Counted from the first letter of the stretch, positions 17,139 through 25,859 are shown. The stretch is 64,000 nucleotides of DNA from Pseudomonadota bacterium (GCA_021820845.1 JAKADC010000002.1:248001-312000); one strand, 5' to 3'. Numbers and translations: made by a program. The notes: a model not told the origin generated them from the letters alone.

Positions 17139-17528
17139 TCAGTGAGGCGCCTGCGTCGCGCCGTCGTCCGGCTGATCGGCGCCTCTGCCCTGCCAGTATG
17201 CGATGGCGAGCACGATGACCGCTGACGCGGTCGGCACCCAATAGATCCGGTCGTCGGCGTAGCCGTTGTAATGAAGGAAACGTTCCCATGCGACGAACAG
17301 CAGGTTCGCGGCGAGCAGCACCAGGCCCGACCCCGGCAGCCACGGGCCGCGCAGGCTTTCGATGAACAGGCCGTAGAGCAGGAAGGGCATCAGCACGGCG
17401 AGCAGTATGCCGGGTTCGAGCAGATAGCCGACGTGATAGTAGGGGACAAGCGACGCGGCGGCCGCTTCTCCGAGTCCGAGCAGAACGATGAGATAGGCCG
17501 CCGGACGATAATCGTGCGCTTGGGTCAT
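17139..17528 (-). CDS. Small integral membrane protein, four helices
   Basis: This 129-residue protein has four predicted membrane segments (about 10-27, 34-54, 66-82 and 98-113), a conserved-looking YHVGYLLEPGILLAVLMPF segment between helices one and two, and a hydrophilic tail. The family is not recognised. It is the upstream partner of the phosphodiesterase-like gene (17-bp gap). The ATG follows AAGGAGAGTG. Confidence 0.7.
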   Translation of the reverse strand: MTQAHDYRPAAYLIVLLGLGEAAAASLVPYYHVGYLLEPGILLAVLMPFLLYGLFIESLRGPWLPGSGLVLLAANLLFVAWERFLHYNGYADDRIYWVPTASAVIVLAIAYWQGRGADQPDDGATQAPH

Positions 17529-17700
17529 GTCACTCTCCTTTTCGGATGCAGCGTGGGAAGCTTGGACCGACCGGCCGGGAGCCGGGTTTCATCCCGTTAT
17601 TGCGCTTATGGACTGGGGCGTCGCGGCTGCGGTTCGCGTGTCCGCGGGCGCGCGCCTGACGGGCCCGTCGACGCACAGGACATGCCTTGCCTCGCCGGCG

Positions 17701-18024
17701 CTATTCCTTGAAAGGCGCCTTTTTCGGGGACACGCTCTCGATCTGGGGAATGCCCTTCTGCGGATGCCGCCTGACGATCCGTTTCAGCTCGTCGTCCTTG
17801 CTGGCACCGTGGATGCTGCTTTGCTGCATTTCGGTATCGGACGGGAATTCGGTGAATTCCGATGCCGGCTGCTCCGAGGCGATGCGCTCGAGTTCGGCTT
17901 CGGCGGCGAGCCAGTCGTCGAGATCGTGGCCCGGGGCGTACCCGCGCTCTACGTAATGGAAATAGGCGGCCTCGCGAATCACCGCTTTTTGATCTTCGCG
18001 CGCCGTGTGCTGCTTCTTGGCCAT
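17701..18024 (-). CDS. DUF2934 family protein
   Basis: This 107-residue soluble protein has the DUF2934 motif at residues about 13-47: REAAYFHYVERGYAPGHDLDDWLAAEAEL. The family is common in betaproteobacteria and related groups and often lies next to stress-related genes, but its function is unknown. The C-terminal half is low-complexity and charged, with Ser/Pro/Lys-rich ends. The ATG is preceded by GGAGGTTG. It stands alone, with non-coding sequence on both sides. Confidence 0.82.
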   Translation of the reverse strand: MAKKQHTAREDQKAVIREAAYFHYVERGYAPGHDLDDWLAAEAELERIASEQPASEFTEFPSDTEMQQSSIHGASKDDELKRIVRRHPQKGIPQIESVSPKKAPFKE

Positions 18025-18329
18025 TGCTCAACCTCCATGTCGAAAATGAGGGGCGAGAACGTCCCTTGTGGCGTGGTGGGGAGAGGCGTGCAGCCGATGA
18101 ACAGGCGCTGCAACGGACTGACGCCGGTCGTGTCGACGTCACGGCGGAGACTGCGACGGGCCTCCGGCGTGCGGCAACCGACTCACTATAGGCAATGAAT
18201 CGATCGCGGCACATCGTCACCCACGGTGCGATGAGGCCGGCGCGAGGAAATGCGGGAGCGACGGGGCGGGGGCGCGAGGAAGGGCGAGAGGGAAGGGACG
18301 ACGCCTCCGGGAGGCAGGGTGCCGGAGGC
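18025..18329. other. 305-bp region without recognisable gene
   Basis: The region upstream of the DUF2934 gene and downstream of the DUF882 gene must contain the DUF2934 promoter, but no clear -35/-10 pair is seen. Open frames here are short shadows without ribosome binding sites. A 14-base similarity to the phage T7 promoter core (18179-18192) is judged a coincidence. Confidence 0.5.
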
Positions 18330-18872
18330 TCAGCCGCCCCAGGTCCGCACGCGTCCCACGTCGAGATGCACGAAATCCGAGGCGGGGTAGTATCCAACGC
18401 CGCCGCCGCGCAGCGCGAGCCCGGTCTTGCGCAGGTCGGCCAGTGCGATACCCGGAATGCGGATATCGATGGCTTTGCCTTCCATGTGCAAGCTATGCTT
18501 GGCGACCCCCGACGAACGTTCGGCGAGAAGGTGGTTGGTCGCGGGCGAACGATAGCCCGAGATGACCTGGAAGGGCTGCGAGGCCCCGAGCGCGACATCG
18601 ACGCGGTTGAGCAGATCCAGCAGGCCGGGCTCGATGACGGCTACCTCGTCGTTGCGGAAGTCGCGCAGGAGGTGGTTGATCTCCGCAAGCGACTCGGGGA
18701 CGTACGCGCCCTGAACCCAGTAGGCCAGGTCGAGATGCTCCCCCGTATGAAGGTTGTGGAAACGCAGACGGCGCTCGGGCGCGGACTGCCACGCCTTCGC
18801 CACCGCCGGAAGCGGCAACGCGGCCGCGAGCATCCCGAGCTTGAGGAAATTGCGGCGGCTGTTCTGCTTCAT
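18330..18872 (-). CDS. DUF882 (YcbK/MepK-like) murein endopeptidase, Tat-exported
   Basis: This 180-residue protein has a twin-arginine-type signal (SRRNFLKLGMLAAALPLPAVA) followed by the M15-related DUF882 fold: FQVISGYRSPATN, SLHMEGKAIDIR and DFVHLDVGRVRTWGG give the His/Asp/His zinc site. E. coli YcbK (MepK) cleaves peptidoglycan cross-links, including the 3-3 links made by L,D-transpeptidases. The start codon overlaps the stop of the L,D-transpeptidase gene (ATGA), which fits a coupled role: one enzyme forms and the other trims 3-3 cross-links. Confidence 0.9.
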   Translation of the reverse strand: MKQNSRRNFLKLGMLAAALPLPAVAKAWQSAPERRLRFHNLHTGEHLDLAYWVQGAYVPESLAEINHLLRDFRNDEVAVIEPGLLDLLNRVDVALGASQPFQVISGYRSPATNHLLAERSSGVAKHSLHMEGKAIDIRIPGIALADLRKTGLALRGGGVGYYPASDFVHLDVGRVRTWGG

Positions 18873-19786
18873 GGTTGTCCTTTCGATCGCGTGTCCGGCA
18901 GGCGGCCCACTTCCTCGGCCACACCATCAAGAGCGGCGATTGCCGCGTCCACTTTAGACCAATCGATGGCCTCGCTCAAACCGTTGGCCTCGGCGACGCC
19001 GCGTACGATGTTCATGGGGTCGATGCCCCGCTTGTAGATGTCGCGATGGACTTCGAGCAGGATGCGACCATCTTCCAGGGACGCCAGCAGGACCGGCAGG
19101 TAGATGAGGCGTCCGCTGATTCCGACCCGCACTTGATCAAAAAGTTCCGCAATATCATCGGGATGCAGCCGGATGCAGCCGTGGCTCTGAAAGTGGTACA
19201 CGCTCGCCGGTGCGACGGTGCCGTGGATGCCGTACCCCCACAGGCTCAACCCGAGCCAGTGCTTCCCGAGGGGATTGTCGGGGCCGGGCGGCACTTCTTC
19301 CTGCACGATCTTCCCTTCACGGCGCATTTCCTCCTGAATCGACGTAGGCACCTTCCAGGCCTTGTTGGCCTGCCGCGTGACGATCTTGAACGCGCCTTGC
19401 GGCGTCGGCCAACTCGGTTTGCCGAGGCCGACGGGATAGGCGGAGACGAGCCTGCCGTTGCTGAAATGGAACAGCATCGCCTGCGGGATGTTGATGAGAA
19501 TGCCGTCGTCGAACTGCGCCGGAACGATGTGGGGATTGTGGATGCGCAGCGGCTGGCCGGGATGGAGAATGGCCTTGCTGAAGCTGAGCCCGTTCTGTTG
19601 CGCCACAAGCTTGGGCAGCACGCCGAACCGCGCCCCGATGGCGGTCAGCGAATCGCCGGGTTTGACCGTGTACTCGATGTCGCCGCCAGCGACCTGATGG
19701 GAAAGCGGCGGCAGGTCCTGGGCCAGGACCGGAAGGCTGAGTCCCGCCAGCAGGCAGGTAAACAAGCGGCGTGCGAAAGCGGGCAT
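18869..19786 (-). CDS. LysM-containing L,D-transpeptidase (YkuD)
   Basis: This 305-residue periplasmic enzyme makes 3-3 peptidoglycan cross-links or attaches proteins to murein. The signal peptide is residues 1-23 (ending VLA-Q). A LysM domain spans about 38-83 (YTVKPGDSLTAIGARFG). The YkuD domain includes VGLGKPSWPTPQGAFKI, the HWLGLSLWGYGIHGT histidine and the catalytic Cys in FQSHGCIRLHPDDI. ErfK/YbiS-type enzymes have this layout and length. The start at 19786 gives the signal peptide; longer frames lose it. Its stop overlaps the DUF882 gene start by four bases, forming a murein-remodelling pair. Confidence 0.93.
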   Translation of the reverse strand: MPAFARRLFTCLLAGLSLPVLAQDLPPLSHQVAGGDIEYTVKPGDSLTAIGARFGVLPKLVAQQNGLSFSKAILHPGQPLRIHNPHIVPAQFDDGILINIPQAMLFHFSNGRLVSAYPVGLGKPSWPTPQGAFKIVTRQANKAWKVPTSIQEEMRREGKIVQEEVPPGPDNPLGKHWLGLSLWGYGIHGTVAPASVYHFQSHGCIRLHPDDIAELFDQVRVGISGRLIYLPVLLASLEDGRILLEVHRDIYKRGIDPMNIVRGVAEANGLSEAIDWSKVDAAIAALDGVAEEVGRLPDTRSKGQP

Positions 19787-19904
19787 CGGTGCTGTTTCAG
19801 GGCGTGGGCGTGGCGCGAGTCCCCTGTCGGGCATCGGGCCGCGGAACCACGGCATTATGTCATGCGGCCCGGCTTGCGCGCGCGCCCGGGATGCGGCTGC
19901 CGCG

Positions 19905-20171
19905 TCAGTTGTATCTTCTGGGCGCGGTCGGCCGCGGTGCCTGGACGTGCGCATCCTTGTGACGGAAATTGATGCGGCCCTTGGTGAGGTCGTAGGGCGA
20001 CATCTCGATTGTGACCTTGTCGCCAGCCAGGATGCGGATGCGGTGCTTGCGCATTTTGCCGGACGCGTAGGCGGTGATTTCGAAGCCGTTGTCCAGCGTG
20101 ACGCGGAAGCGGGTTTGCGGGAGGACTTCGTTGACGACGCCTTCCATTTCGATGAGTTCTTCTTTCGACAT
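19905..20171 (-). CDS. infA: Translation initiation factor IF-1
   Basis: This 88-residue IF-1 has an S1/OB fold and binds the ribosomal A site during initiation. [54 protein letters not shown] and the tail FRHKDA are diagnostic. The C-terminal extension (about 15 residues, Arg/Pro-rich) exceeds the 72-residue core; betaproteobacteria often carry a second, longer IF-1 gene of this kind outside the ribosomal protein operon, and this copy is not near ribosomal genes. The ATG follows TGAGGA. Confidence 0.95.
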   Translation of the reverse strand: MSKEELIEMEGVVNEVLPQTRFRVTLDNGFEITAYASGKMRKHRIRILAGDKVTIEMSPYDLTKGRINFRHKDAHVQAPRPTAPRRYN

Positions 20172-20495
20172 GTGCGATTCCTCAGGTGAGCCAATGGGTG
20201 ACGCGGCCGTGCGCCGGGAAGGGATGCGAAGGATCGCAGTCGGGGGCTGCGGCGAACGCGCGGGACGCCAATGAGGAAAGCCGACAAGGTGCCCGAGAGG
20301 GGCAGAGGAGACTGACCAAAAGATCGATTCGTCGGGCCAGTATGGGAGGCAGGCGCCCTGTTGGCAAGGCAAACGGTGAGGGCCCGCGCGGGGACTGGGC
20401 CGCAGTGGAGTCCGCGGTACCCAGCCGGAAAAATCCCCGATAAAAAGTCTCTGATTTTTCGCCGGCCGGCCCGGCGCCGGCCCTCGGGAGTCGCG
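20172..20495. other. 324-bp intergenic region between infA and the MscS gene
   Basis: The region holds the infA leader and the 3' region of the channel gene, both on the minus strand. Near 20460-20490 a GC-rich imperfect repeat (GCCGGCCGG / CCGGCGCCGG) could fold as a hairpin, but no T-run follows on the minus strand. No small gene or clear promoter is seen. Confidence 0.4.
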
Positions 20496-21593
20496 CTAGC
20501 CCGCGGGCGCGGCCTCGTCGCCGGGGGCCTCGATGTGCACGGTCCGGGTCGGGAAGGCGATCTCCGCGCCATGGTCCCGGATGATGCCGGCGATCTTCAG
20601 CAGCACGTCCTGCTTGACCTCGTGGTAGTGCATCCAGTCGACGGTCCGGGTGAAGGTGTAGACGAAGATGTCGAGCGACGACGCGGCGAACCGGTTGAAA
20701 TTGACAATCAGGGTCGTGTCGCGGTCGATCTCGGGATGGGTCCGCAGCATGGTTTTCACATCGGCGACGATGGCGGCCAGCTTGTCGAGGTCGGCATAGC
20801 GGATGCCGATGGTTTCCTTGATGCGCCGATGGGTCATGCGGGTGGGGTTTTCCACCACGACGGTCGTGAAGAGGGCGTTGGGGACGTAGATCGGATTCTT
20901 GTTGAAGGCGCGCACACGGGTGTGGCGCCAGCCGATGTATTCCACCGTGCCTTCGATCGCCTTGTCGGGCGAGCGGATCCACTCGCCCACCTTGAACGGG
21001 CGGTCCAGATAGATGGTGAGGCCGCCGAAGAAATTGGCCAGCATGTCTTTCGCCGCGAAGCCCACGGCGATGCCGCCGATGCCGCCGAAAGCCAGCACCC
21101 CGGAGACGCTGAAGCCGAGGTTTTGCAGGATGACCAGAGCGGCCACGACGATGACCGTGAAGCGGCCCAGCTTGGAGAGCGCGTCGACGGTGGTATGGTC
21201 CATCCCGCTGCCCGAGGCGGCGCTGCGGGCGAGAACGTTGTGGGAAGCCTGCCGGATCAGGCGGAGCAGAAACCAGGCGAGCGCAGCGATGATGAGCGTG
21301 TCGCGAGTAGAAAAAACAAACGCGCGGACGGGCGTGCCGAGGTGCTTGTGAATGATTTCGATGGCATAGCTTATGCCTGATACCCACAGGACGAGCGTGA
21401 GGGGTTTGCGAGTGGCCTTGATCAGGGCGTCGTCCCAGACCGTCGCCGTGTGTTCGGCAAGTTTTTCGATGCGGCGCAGCAGGTAATGGACGCCGATATT
21501 GAGAAAAATAACGGCGACGATGACTGTCAGGACCTGGGGAAGCCAGGAGGCCGACAGGAAGGACGCGACGAATTGTTGTGCCAGATCTTTCAT
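20496..21593 (-). CDS. MscS-family mechanosensitive channel
   Basis: This 365-residue protein has three to four N-terminal membrane helices followed by the MscS pore and cytoplasmic domain: the pore helix GVLAFGGIGGIAVGFAAKDMLANFFGG (glycine/alanine rich), then the beta domain with IYLDRPFKVGEWIRSP, VEYIGWRHTRVRAFNKNPIYVPNALFTT and the C-terminal alpha/beta domain. Such channels release solutes upon hypo-osmotic shock. The ATG at 21593 lacks a good Shine-Dalgarno, but no better start is visible. A 1414-residue extension of the same frame is antisense to the diguanylate cyclase gene and is rejected. Confidence 0.9.
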   Translation of the reverse strand: MKDLAQQFVASFLSASWLPQVLTVIVAVIFLNIGVHYLLRRIEKLAEHTATVWDDALIKATRKPLTLVLWVSGISYAIEIIHKHLGTPVRAFVFSTRDTLIIAALAWFLLRLIRQASHNVLARSAASGSGMDHTTVDALSKLGRFTVIVVAALVILQNLGFSVSGVLAFGGIGGIAVGFAAKDMLANFFGGLTIYLDRPFKVGEWIRSPDKAIEGTVEYIGWRHTRVRAFNKNPIYVPNALFTTVVVENPTRMTHRRIKETIGIRYADLDKLAAIVADVKTMLRTHPEIDRDTTLIVNFNRFAASSLDIFVYTFTRTVDWMHYHEVKQDVLLKIAGIIRDHGAEIAFPTRTVHIEAPGDEAAPAG

Positions 21594-21722
21594 GGAGGGG
21601 ATGCGGGTAGTGAGCGGCGAAGCGCGAACGCCGAAGAATTTTAAGGGGAAACGGCGAATCGTCCGCGCCGCTGGAGGAGGCGGGTTCTCTCGCTGCCATT
21701 TGTACCAGCTGATGCATATATT

Positions 21723-21744
21723 GTGACGGTATACGTGACGGCAT
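21723..21744 (+). promoter_or_regulatory. Tandem GTGACGGYAT repeats upstream of the DUF4102-GGDEF-EAL gene
   Basis: GTGACGGTAT (21723-21732) and GTGACGGCAT (21735-21744) are direct repeats with a 12-bp period, about one helical turn, 45 bp before the ATG. Arm-type DNA-binding domains of integrases recognise short direct repeats, so these could be sites for the N-terminal domain of the protein encoded just downstream. That link is inference. Confidence 0.4.
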
Positions 21745-21754
21745 CTGCCGAATA

Positions 21755-21778
21755 GGATGGGGTATCCCCCAGCCATCC
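21755..21778 (+). promoter_or_regulatory. Inverted repeat in the leader of the DUF4102-GGDEF-EAL gene
   Basis: GGATGG (21755-21760) and CCATCC (21773-21778) pair around a GGTATCCCCC-containing loop that can itself form a GGGG/CCCC stem. It ends 10 bp before the ATG, where a Shine-Dalgarno is missing, so it may influence translation. Confidence 0.35.
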
Positions 21779-21788
21779 CAATGCCGTC

Positions 21789-24700
21789 ATGGCGCGCGTT
21801 ACCCTTCCCCTCACCGATAGCCGCATTCAGCAGGCAAGGGCAGCCGACCGGCCGCTCAAGCTCGCCGACGGCGGTGGCATGTACCTGCTGCTGAATCCGG
21901 AGGGTTCGCGTTACTGGCGGCTCGATTACCGATTCGAGGGCAAACGCAAGACGCTCGCGCTCGGGGTCTACCCCGCGGTCACGCTGGCCGAGGCAAGAAC
22001 GCGTCGCGCCGCCGCCAAGGCGATGCTCGCGGAGGGACGCGACCCGGCGGTGGCGAAAAAGACGGGCAAGGTCGGCAAGCGGCACCCGGCCGGAAGCGAG
22101 CAGTTGTTCGCCCTGGCCATGCTCGGCGAGGGCGTGTGGGACTGGGACCTGCGCAGTGGACGCGTCCGCCACAATGCGCAGTGGGCGCGCCTCATGGGAT
22201 TGGACGAGCGGCAGCTCGAACATGGCTGGCAGGACGCCGTCGCGTGTCTGGAGGAACAGGACCGGGACGCGGTGATGGCCGCGATCCGTGCGTGCCTGGA
22301 CGGCCGCGCGAGCTTGGATCAGGAGCATCGCGTCCGGCGCCCGGACGGCACCCCCATCTGGCTCCTGAATCGCGGCGAGGTGGTGGAGCGCGATGCCAAC
22401 GGCAACGCGACGCGCATGGTCGGCAGCCTGCGCGAGGTGACGCAGGCGCGCCGCGAGGCGGCCGCGATGCAGCGGCGCAATCTGCTGCTGCAGACGATCG
22501 CCGCCGTGAACGAGATGCAGATGGCGGGGGTGCCCGAACGCGAGCTGATGACGCGCATCTGCCGGGATCTGGTCAAGGGCGATCTCTTCCGCATGGCGTG
22601 GATCGGGCTGGTGAACGAGGACGGCGTCACGGTGGATTCGGTGGCCGAATCGGGCCCCGAGCCCAGTGACCAGCAGAGGGCGGAAATCCGCTGCGACGAT
22701 TCGCCGGCAGGGCAGGGGCCCGTTGGCACCGCCATTCGCCTCGGCATTACGGCGACCAACGACGACATCGAGACCAATCCGCAGTTCGCACCGTGGCGGG
22801 AGCGCGCGCTTGCCCTGGGATATCGGTCCCTGGCTGCGGCACCCCTGCGCATGCACGGAAAAACGATCGGCGCGCTCGCGGTGTACAGCGGCGAGGTCCA
22901 TGCATTCGACCAGGAAAAAGTGGTGCTGCTGGAAAAGCTTGCCGCGGACCTCGGGGCCGCGATCGGCCATCGGGTTGCGCTCGGCGCGCTGCGCGAGAGC
23001 GAAGCGCGGTTCCGTCTGCTGCTCGACGCTTCGCCCGAGGCGATCTTCGGCGTCGACGCGCAGGGCATCTGCACGTTCGTGAATCCCGCGTGTCTCGCCA
23101 TGCTGGGCTACACGCAGGAAGAAATGCTCGGAAAGAGCGTGCATGCCCTGATCCACCATACGCATCCGGACGGGCGCCCTTACCCGAAGAGCGACTGCCA
23201 CATTCGCAGGTCGACGCTGGACGGCGAGCCGACTCACGTGGACAACGAGGTGCACTGGCGCAAGGACGGCAGCAGCTTCCCCGTCGAGTACTGGTCCCAT
23301 CCGATGTATCGCGACGGCGAGCTGGTGGGCGCCGTGGTGAATTTCATCGATATCAGCGAGCGCAAGCGGATGGAGCAGGCGCTGCGCCAGAGCGAGGAGC
23401 GCTACCGCCTGATTTCCAGTGTCTCGACCGATCTGCTGTATTCCTGCATGCAGGCGGAGGACGGGTCCGTTGCCATCGACTGGGCGACCGCTTCGGTGGA
23501 TCGCGTGTTCGGCTATACGCCGGACGAAATCCTGCAGCAGGGATGGTGGCGCGGCTATGTCCACCCCGAAGACCTGCCCGAGTTCGACCGCAATATCGCC
23601 CATCTCGCGACCGGGGAGCGCAGCGAATGCGAATTGCGCATCGTCGCCAGTGACGGCGCCGTCCACCACGTCCGTGCCTACACGCTCGCCGTGGAGCCGC
23701 AGGATGGGCAGACCGGACGCCGCCTTTACGGCGCGCTCCAGGACATTACCGAGCGCAAGCTGGCGGAGGCGCGCATCGAGTTTCTCGCCCATCACGACGT
23801 CCTGACCGGCCTGCCCAATCGCGTGCTGCTGCGCGACCGTTTCGAGCAGGCGCTCGCCCGGGCGCACCGGTCGGGGACGCATGCGGCGATGCTCTATCTC
23901 GATCTCGACAACTTCAAGATCGTGAACGACACGCTGGGCCATGCTGCCGGCGACAAGCTGCTGCTGGAGGCTGTGCGGCGTCTGGTCCGCTGCACGCGCG
24001 ACAGCGACACGCTCAGTCGCCAGGGCGGCGACGAGTTCATCCTGCTGCTCAACGAGGTTCCCGAGATGGAAGTCGTGGAGCGCATCGCGACCAATATCCT
24101 CAGGCAGCTCGCCGGACCGGTGGAGATCGGCGGCCACGCGATCAACGCGTCCTGCAGCATCGGCATCGCTGTCTATCCGCAGGATGGGAGCGATTTCGAC
24201 AGCCTCCTGCAGAAGGCCGACACGGCGATGTACAACGCCAAGGACACAGGCCGCAACACCTATCGCTTTTTCGATGACAGGATGAATCGGCAGGCCCACG
24301 AGCATCTGGCGCTGCGGAACCGCTTGCACCAGGCACTCGACCGGGCCGAACTGCAGTTGCACTACCAGCCGCGGATGGACGTCGAGGGGCACCGGGTGAC
24401 GGGCGTGGAGGCGCTGCTGCGCTGGCACAACGCGGAACTGGGCCACGTGTCGCCAGCGCGCTTCATCCCGGTGGCCGAAGACTGCGGCCTGATCGTGCCG
24501 ATTGGCGCCTGGGTGATCGAGCAGGCCTGCCGTCAGGCACAGGCGTGGCGGCAGTCTGGACTGCCCGATTTGACCATGTCGGTCAACCTGTCGGCGCTGC
24601 AATTCCGTCGCGCGGGGCTGATCGAGACGGTCGCCGGCGCACTGGCGCGCAGCGGCCTGCCGCCGCACTTGCTGGAGCTGGAACTGACCGAGACGATCCT

Positions 24701-25067
24701 GCTGCAGGACGTGGAAAACACTCTGGAGACGGTGCGGCAACTCAAGGCGCTAGGCGTGCGGCTTTCGATCGACGATTTCGGCACCGGCTATTCCTCGCTC
24801 AGCTACCTCAAGCGCTTCGCCGTCGACCGGCTCAAGATCGACCAGTCCTTCGTGCGCGACATCGGCAGCGATCCGGACGACGCGGCGATCGTCACGGCCA
24901 TTATCCAGCTCGCGCGCAGCCTGCGGCTCGGCATCACCGCCGAAGGCGTCGAGACGCCGCAGCAACTGGCCTTCCTGCGCGAGGCAGGCTGCGGCGAGGT
25001 GCAGGGCTACCTCTTCAGCATCCCGTTGCCGCCGGCTGAACTGGAAGCGTTTCTGCGCAAGCGCTGA
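21789..25067 (+). CDS. GGDEF-EAL c-di-GMP enzyme with N-terminal integrase arm-type DNA-binding domain (DUF4102) and PAS/GAF sensors
   Basis: This 1092-residue protein begins with about 90 residues that match the arm-type DNA-binding domain of tyrosine integrases: LTDSRIQQARAADRP, KLADGGGMYLLLNPEGSRYW, KRKTLALGVYPAVTLAEAR and MLAEGRDPA. No integrase catalytic domain follows. Instead come PAS (about 105-225), GAF (235-400), two more PAS (405-525, 530-650), GGDEF (motif RQGGDEF, 746-750, with an RDSD inhibitory site five residues before it) and EAL (874-876; ELTE, DDFGTGYSSL, KIDQSF and AEGVET all present). Both catalytic halves look intact, so it may make and degrade c-di-GMP in response to redox, light or small ligands. 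DNA binding by the first domain is inferred. Start ATG lacks a clear Shine-Dalgarno. Confidence 0.92.
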   Translation: MARVTLPLTDSRIQQARAADRPLKLADGGGMYLLLNPEGSRYWRLDYRFEGKRKTLALGVYPAVTLAEARTRRAAAKAMLAEGRDPAVAKKTGKVGKRHPAGSEQLFALAMLGEGVWDWDLRSGRVRHNAQWARLMGLDERQLEHGWQDAVACLEEQDRDAVMAAIRACLDGRASLDQEHRVRRPDGTPIWLLNRGEVVERDANGNATRMVGSLREVTQARREAAAMQRRNLLLQTIAAVNEMQMAGVPERELMTRICRDLVKGDLFRMAWIGLVNEDGVTVDSVAESGPEPSDQQRAEIRCDDSPAGQGPVGTAIRLGITATNDDIETNPQFAPWRERALALGYRSLAAAPLRMHGKTIGALAVYSGEVHAFDQEKVVLLEKLAADLGAAIGHRVALGALRESEARFRLLLDASPEAIFGVDAQGICTFVNPACLAMLGYTQEEMLGKSVHALIHHTHPDGRPYPKSDCHIRRSTLDGEPTHVDNEVHWRKDGSSFPVEYWSHPMYRDGELVGAVVNFIDISERKRMEQALRQSEERYRLISSVSTDLLYSCMQAEDGSVAIDWATASVDRVFGYTPDEILQQGWWRGYVHPEDLPEFDRNIAHLATGERSECELRIVASDGAVHHVRAYTLAVEPQDGQTGRRLYGALQDITERKLAEARIEFLAHHDVLTGLPNRVLLRDRFEQALARAHRSGTHAAMLYLDLDNFKIVNDTLGHAAGDKLLLEAVRRLVRCTRDSDTLSRQGGDEFILLLNEVPEMEVVERIATNILRQLAGPVEIGGHAINASCSIGIAVYPQDGSDFDSLLQKADTAMYNAKDTGRNTYRFFDDRMNRQAHEHLALRNRLHQALDRAELQLHYQPRMDVEGHRVTGVEALLRWHNAELGHVSPARFIPVAEDCGLIVPIGAWVIEQACRQAQAWRQSGLPDLTMSVNLSALQFRRAGLIETVAGALARSGLPPHLLELELTETILLQDVENTLETVRQLKALGVRLSIDDFGTGYSSLSYLKRFAVDRLKIDQSFVRDIGSDPDDAAIVTAIIQLARSLRLGITAEGVETPQQLAFLREAGCGEVQGYLFSIPLPPAELEAFLRKR

Positions 25068-25141
25068 CGTTCCAGTGGAGCGTTCGCGTTATGTCCGGGC
25101 GGTTCTATGCTTGGGAGATATCGGATGCGGGCGCCCTTGCC

Positions 25142-25411
25142 ATGAGCCACAAGCACGAGAACCTCCTGAGGTCGATTTTCCACGGTCCGCTCGGCAGCAA
25201 CATCCACTGGCGCGAGGTGGAGGCGATGCTGACGCATTTGGGCGCCCGGGTCGAACCGCACCACGGCGCGAGCTTCCGCGTGGTGCTGAACGGCGTGGAA
25301 GGCTTCCTGCATCGGCCGCACAACAGCACGACCTGCACCCGGCAGGAATTGCGTCATGTGCGCGACTTTCTGGTTTCGGCATGCGTGACGCCGCCGGGGG
25401 AGCCGACGTGA
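25142..25411 (+). CDS. HicA-like small protein (orphan)
   Basis: This 89-residue protein has the pattern of HicA-type dsRBD-like toxins found as solos in proteobacteria: NLLRSIFHGP, NIHWREVEAMLTHLGARVEPHHGASFRVVLNG and EGFLHRPH. The His in the PHHGASF turn occupies the catalytic position of HicA ribonucleases. No HicB-like antitoxin lies next to it, so toxicity is doubtful. The ATG at 25142 starts the conserved part; an in-frame ATG at 25091 with a GGAG ten bases upstream is an alternative adding 17 residues. Its stop overlaps the GTG start of the next gene. Confidence 0.65.
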   Translation: MSHKHENLLRSIFHGPLGSNIHWREVEAMLTHLGARVEPHHGASFRVVLNGVEGFLHRPHNSTTCTRQELRHVRDFLVSACVTPPGEPT

Positions 25412-25734
25412 GCGTGCACAGGCGCCTGGCATTTGCGCTGCTGGCCGTCGTGCTCGCCGTCTCGCCGCTCTCTGCGGGTGCCCAGCAGGAAGACTCGGTC
25501 ACTGGCGACAAGGCCACCGACATGGTGGTGGACGCCGTCGTGCTGCGGCCGCTGGGACTCGTCGCCACCGTCACGGGAGCCGTCCTGACCGTCGTGGCGC
25601 TGCCCTTCACCATTCCCAGCGGCAGCGTAAAAGCCTCGGCACGAACGCTGATCCTGAAGCCCGCGGACTATACGTTCAGGCGACCGCTGGGCGATTTCAG
25701 CGAAAGCGGCGAGGAGGGCGACGAACGCCGCTAG
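25408..25734 (+). CDS. Small exported/membrane protein of unknown function
   Basis: This 108-residue protein starts at GTG 25408 (GGGGGAG six bases upstream; GTGA overlap with the HicA-like stop). A signal peptide ends near AGA, and a hydrophobic stretch (RPLGLVATVTGAVLTVVALPFTIPSG) with a DMVVDAVVLRPLG lead-in is typical of a small betaproteobacterial family of unknown role, usually one membrane helix anchored from the periplasm. The C-terminus is charged. An ATG at 25381, nine codons upstream, is possible. Confidence 0.65.
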   Translation: MSVHRRLAFALLAVVLAVSPLSAGAQQEDSVTGDKATDMVVDAVVLRPLGLVATVTGAVLTVVALPFTIPSGSVKASARTLILKPADYTFRRPLGDFSESGEEGDERR

Positions 25735-25859
25735 CCATCGCACAGGTGTCGCGCCGAAACAATCGTCGCCCAACGACGGCATCCCAACCCGCAGGCAGGA
25801 TAAAACCCGGCGACCGTCGTGGATTTCAGCGGCATGCGCGCTTCTGACCCGACAAAATA

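Noticed and set aside
18179-18192. CGACTCACTATAGG, 14 bases identical to the core of the phage T7 promoter.
   Set aside because: The upstream TAATA half is missing, no phage genes are nearby and the surrounding composition is normal; chance or, at most, an adapter-like coincidence.
20496-24740. Very long minus-strand open frame (1414 codons) covering the GGDEF-EAL gene.
   Set aside because: Only its last 365 codons (MscS) look like a protein; the rest is antisense of a well-supported gene in GC-rich DNA.
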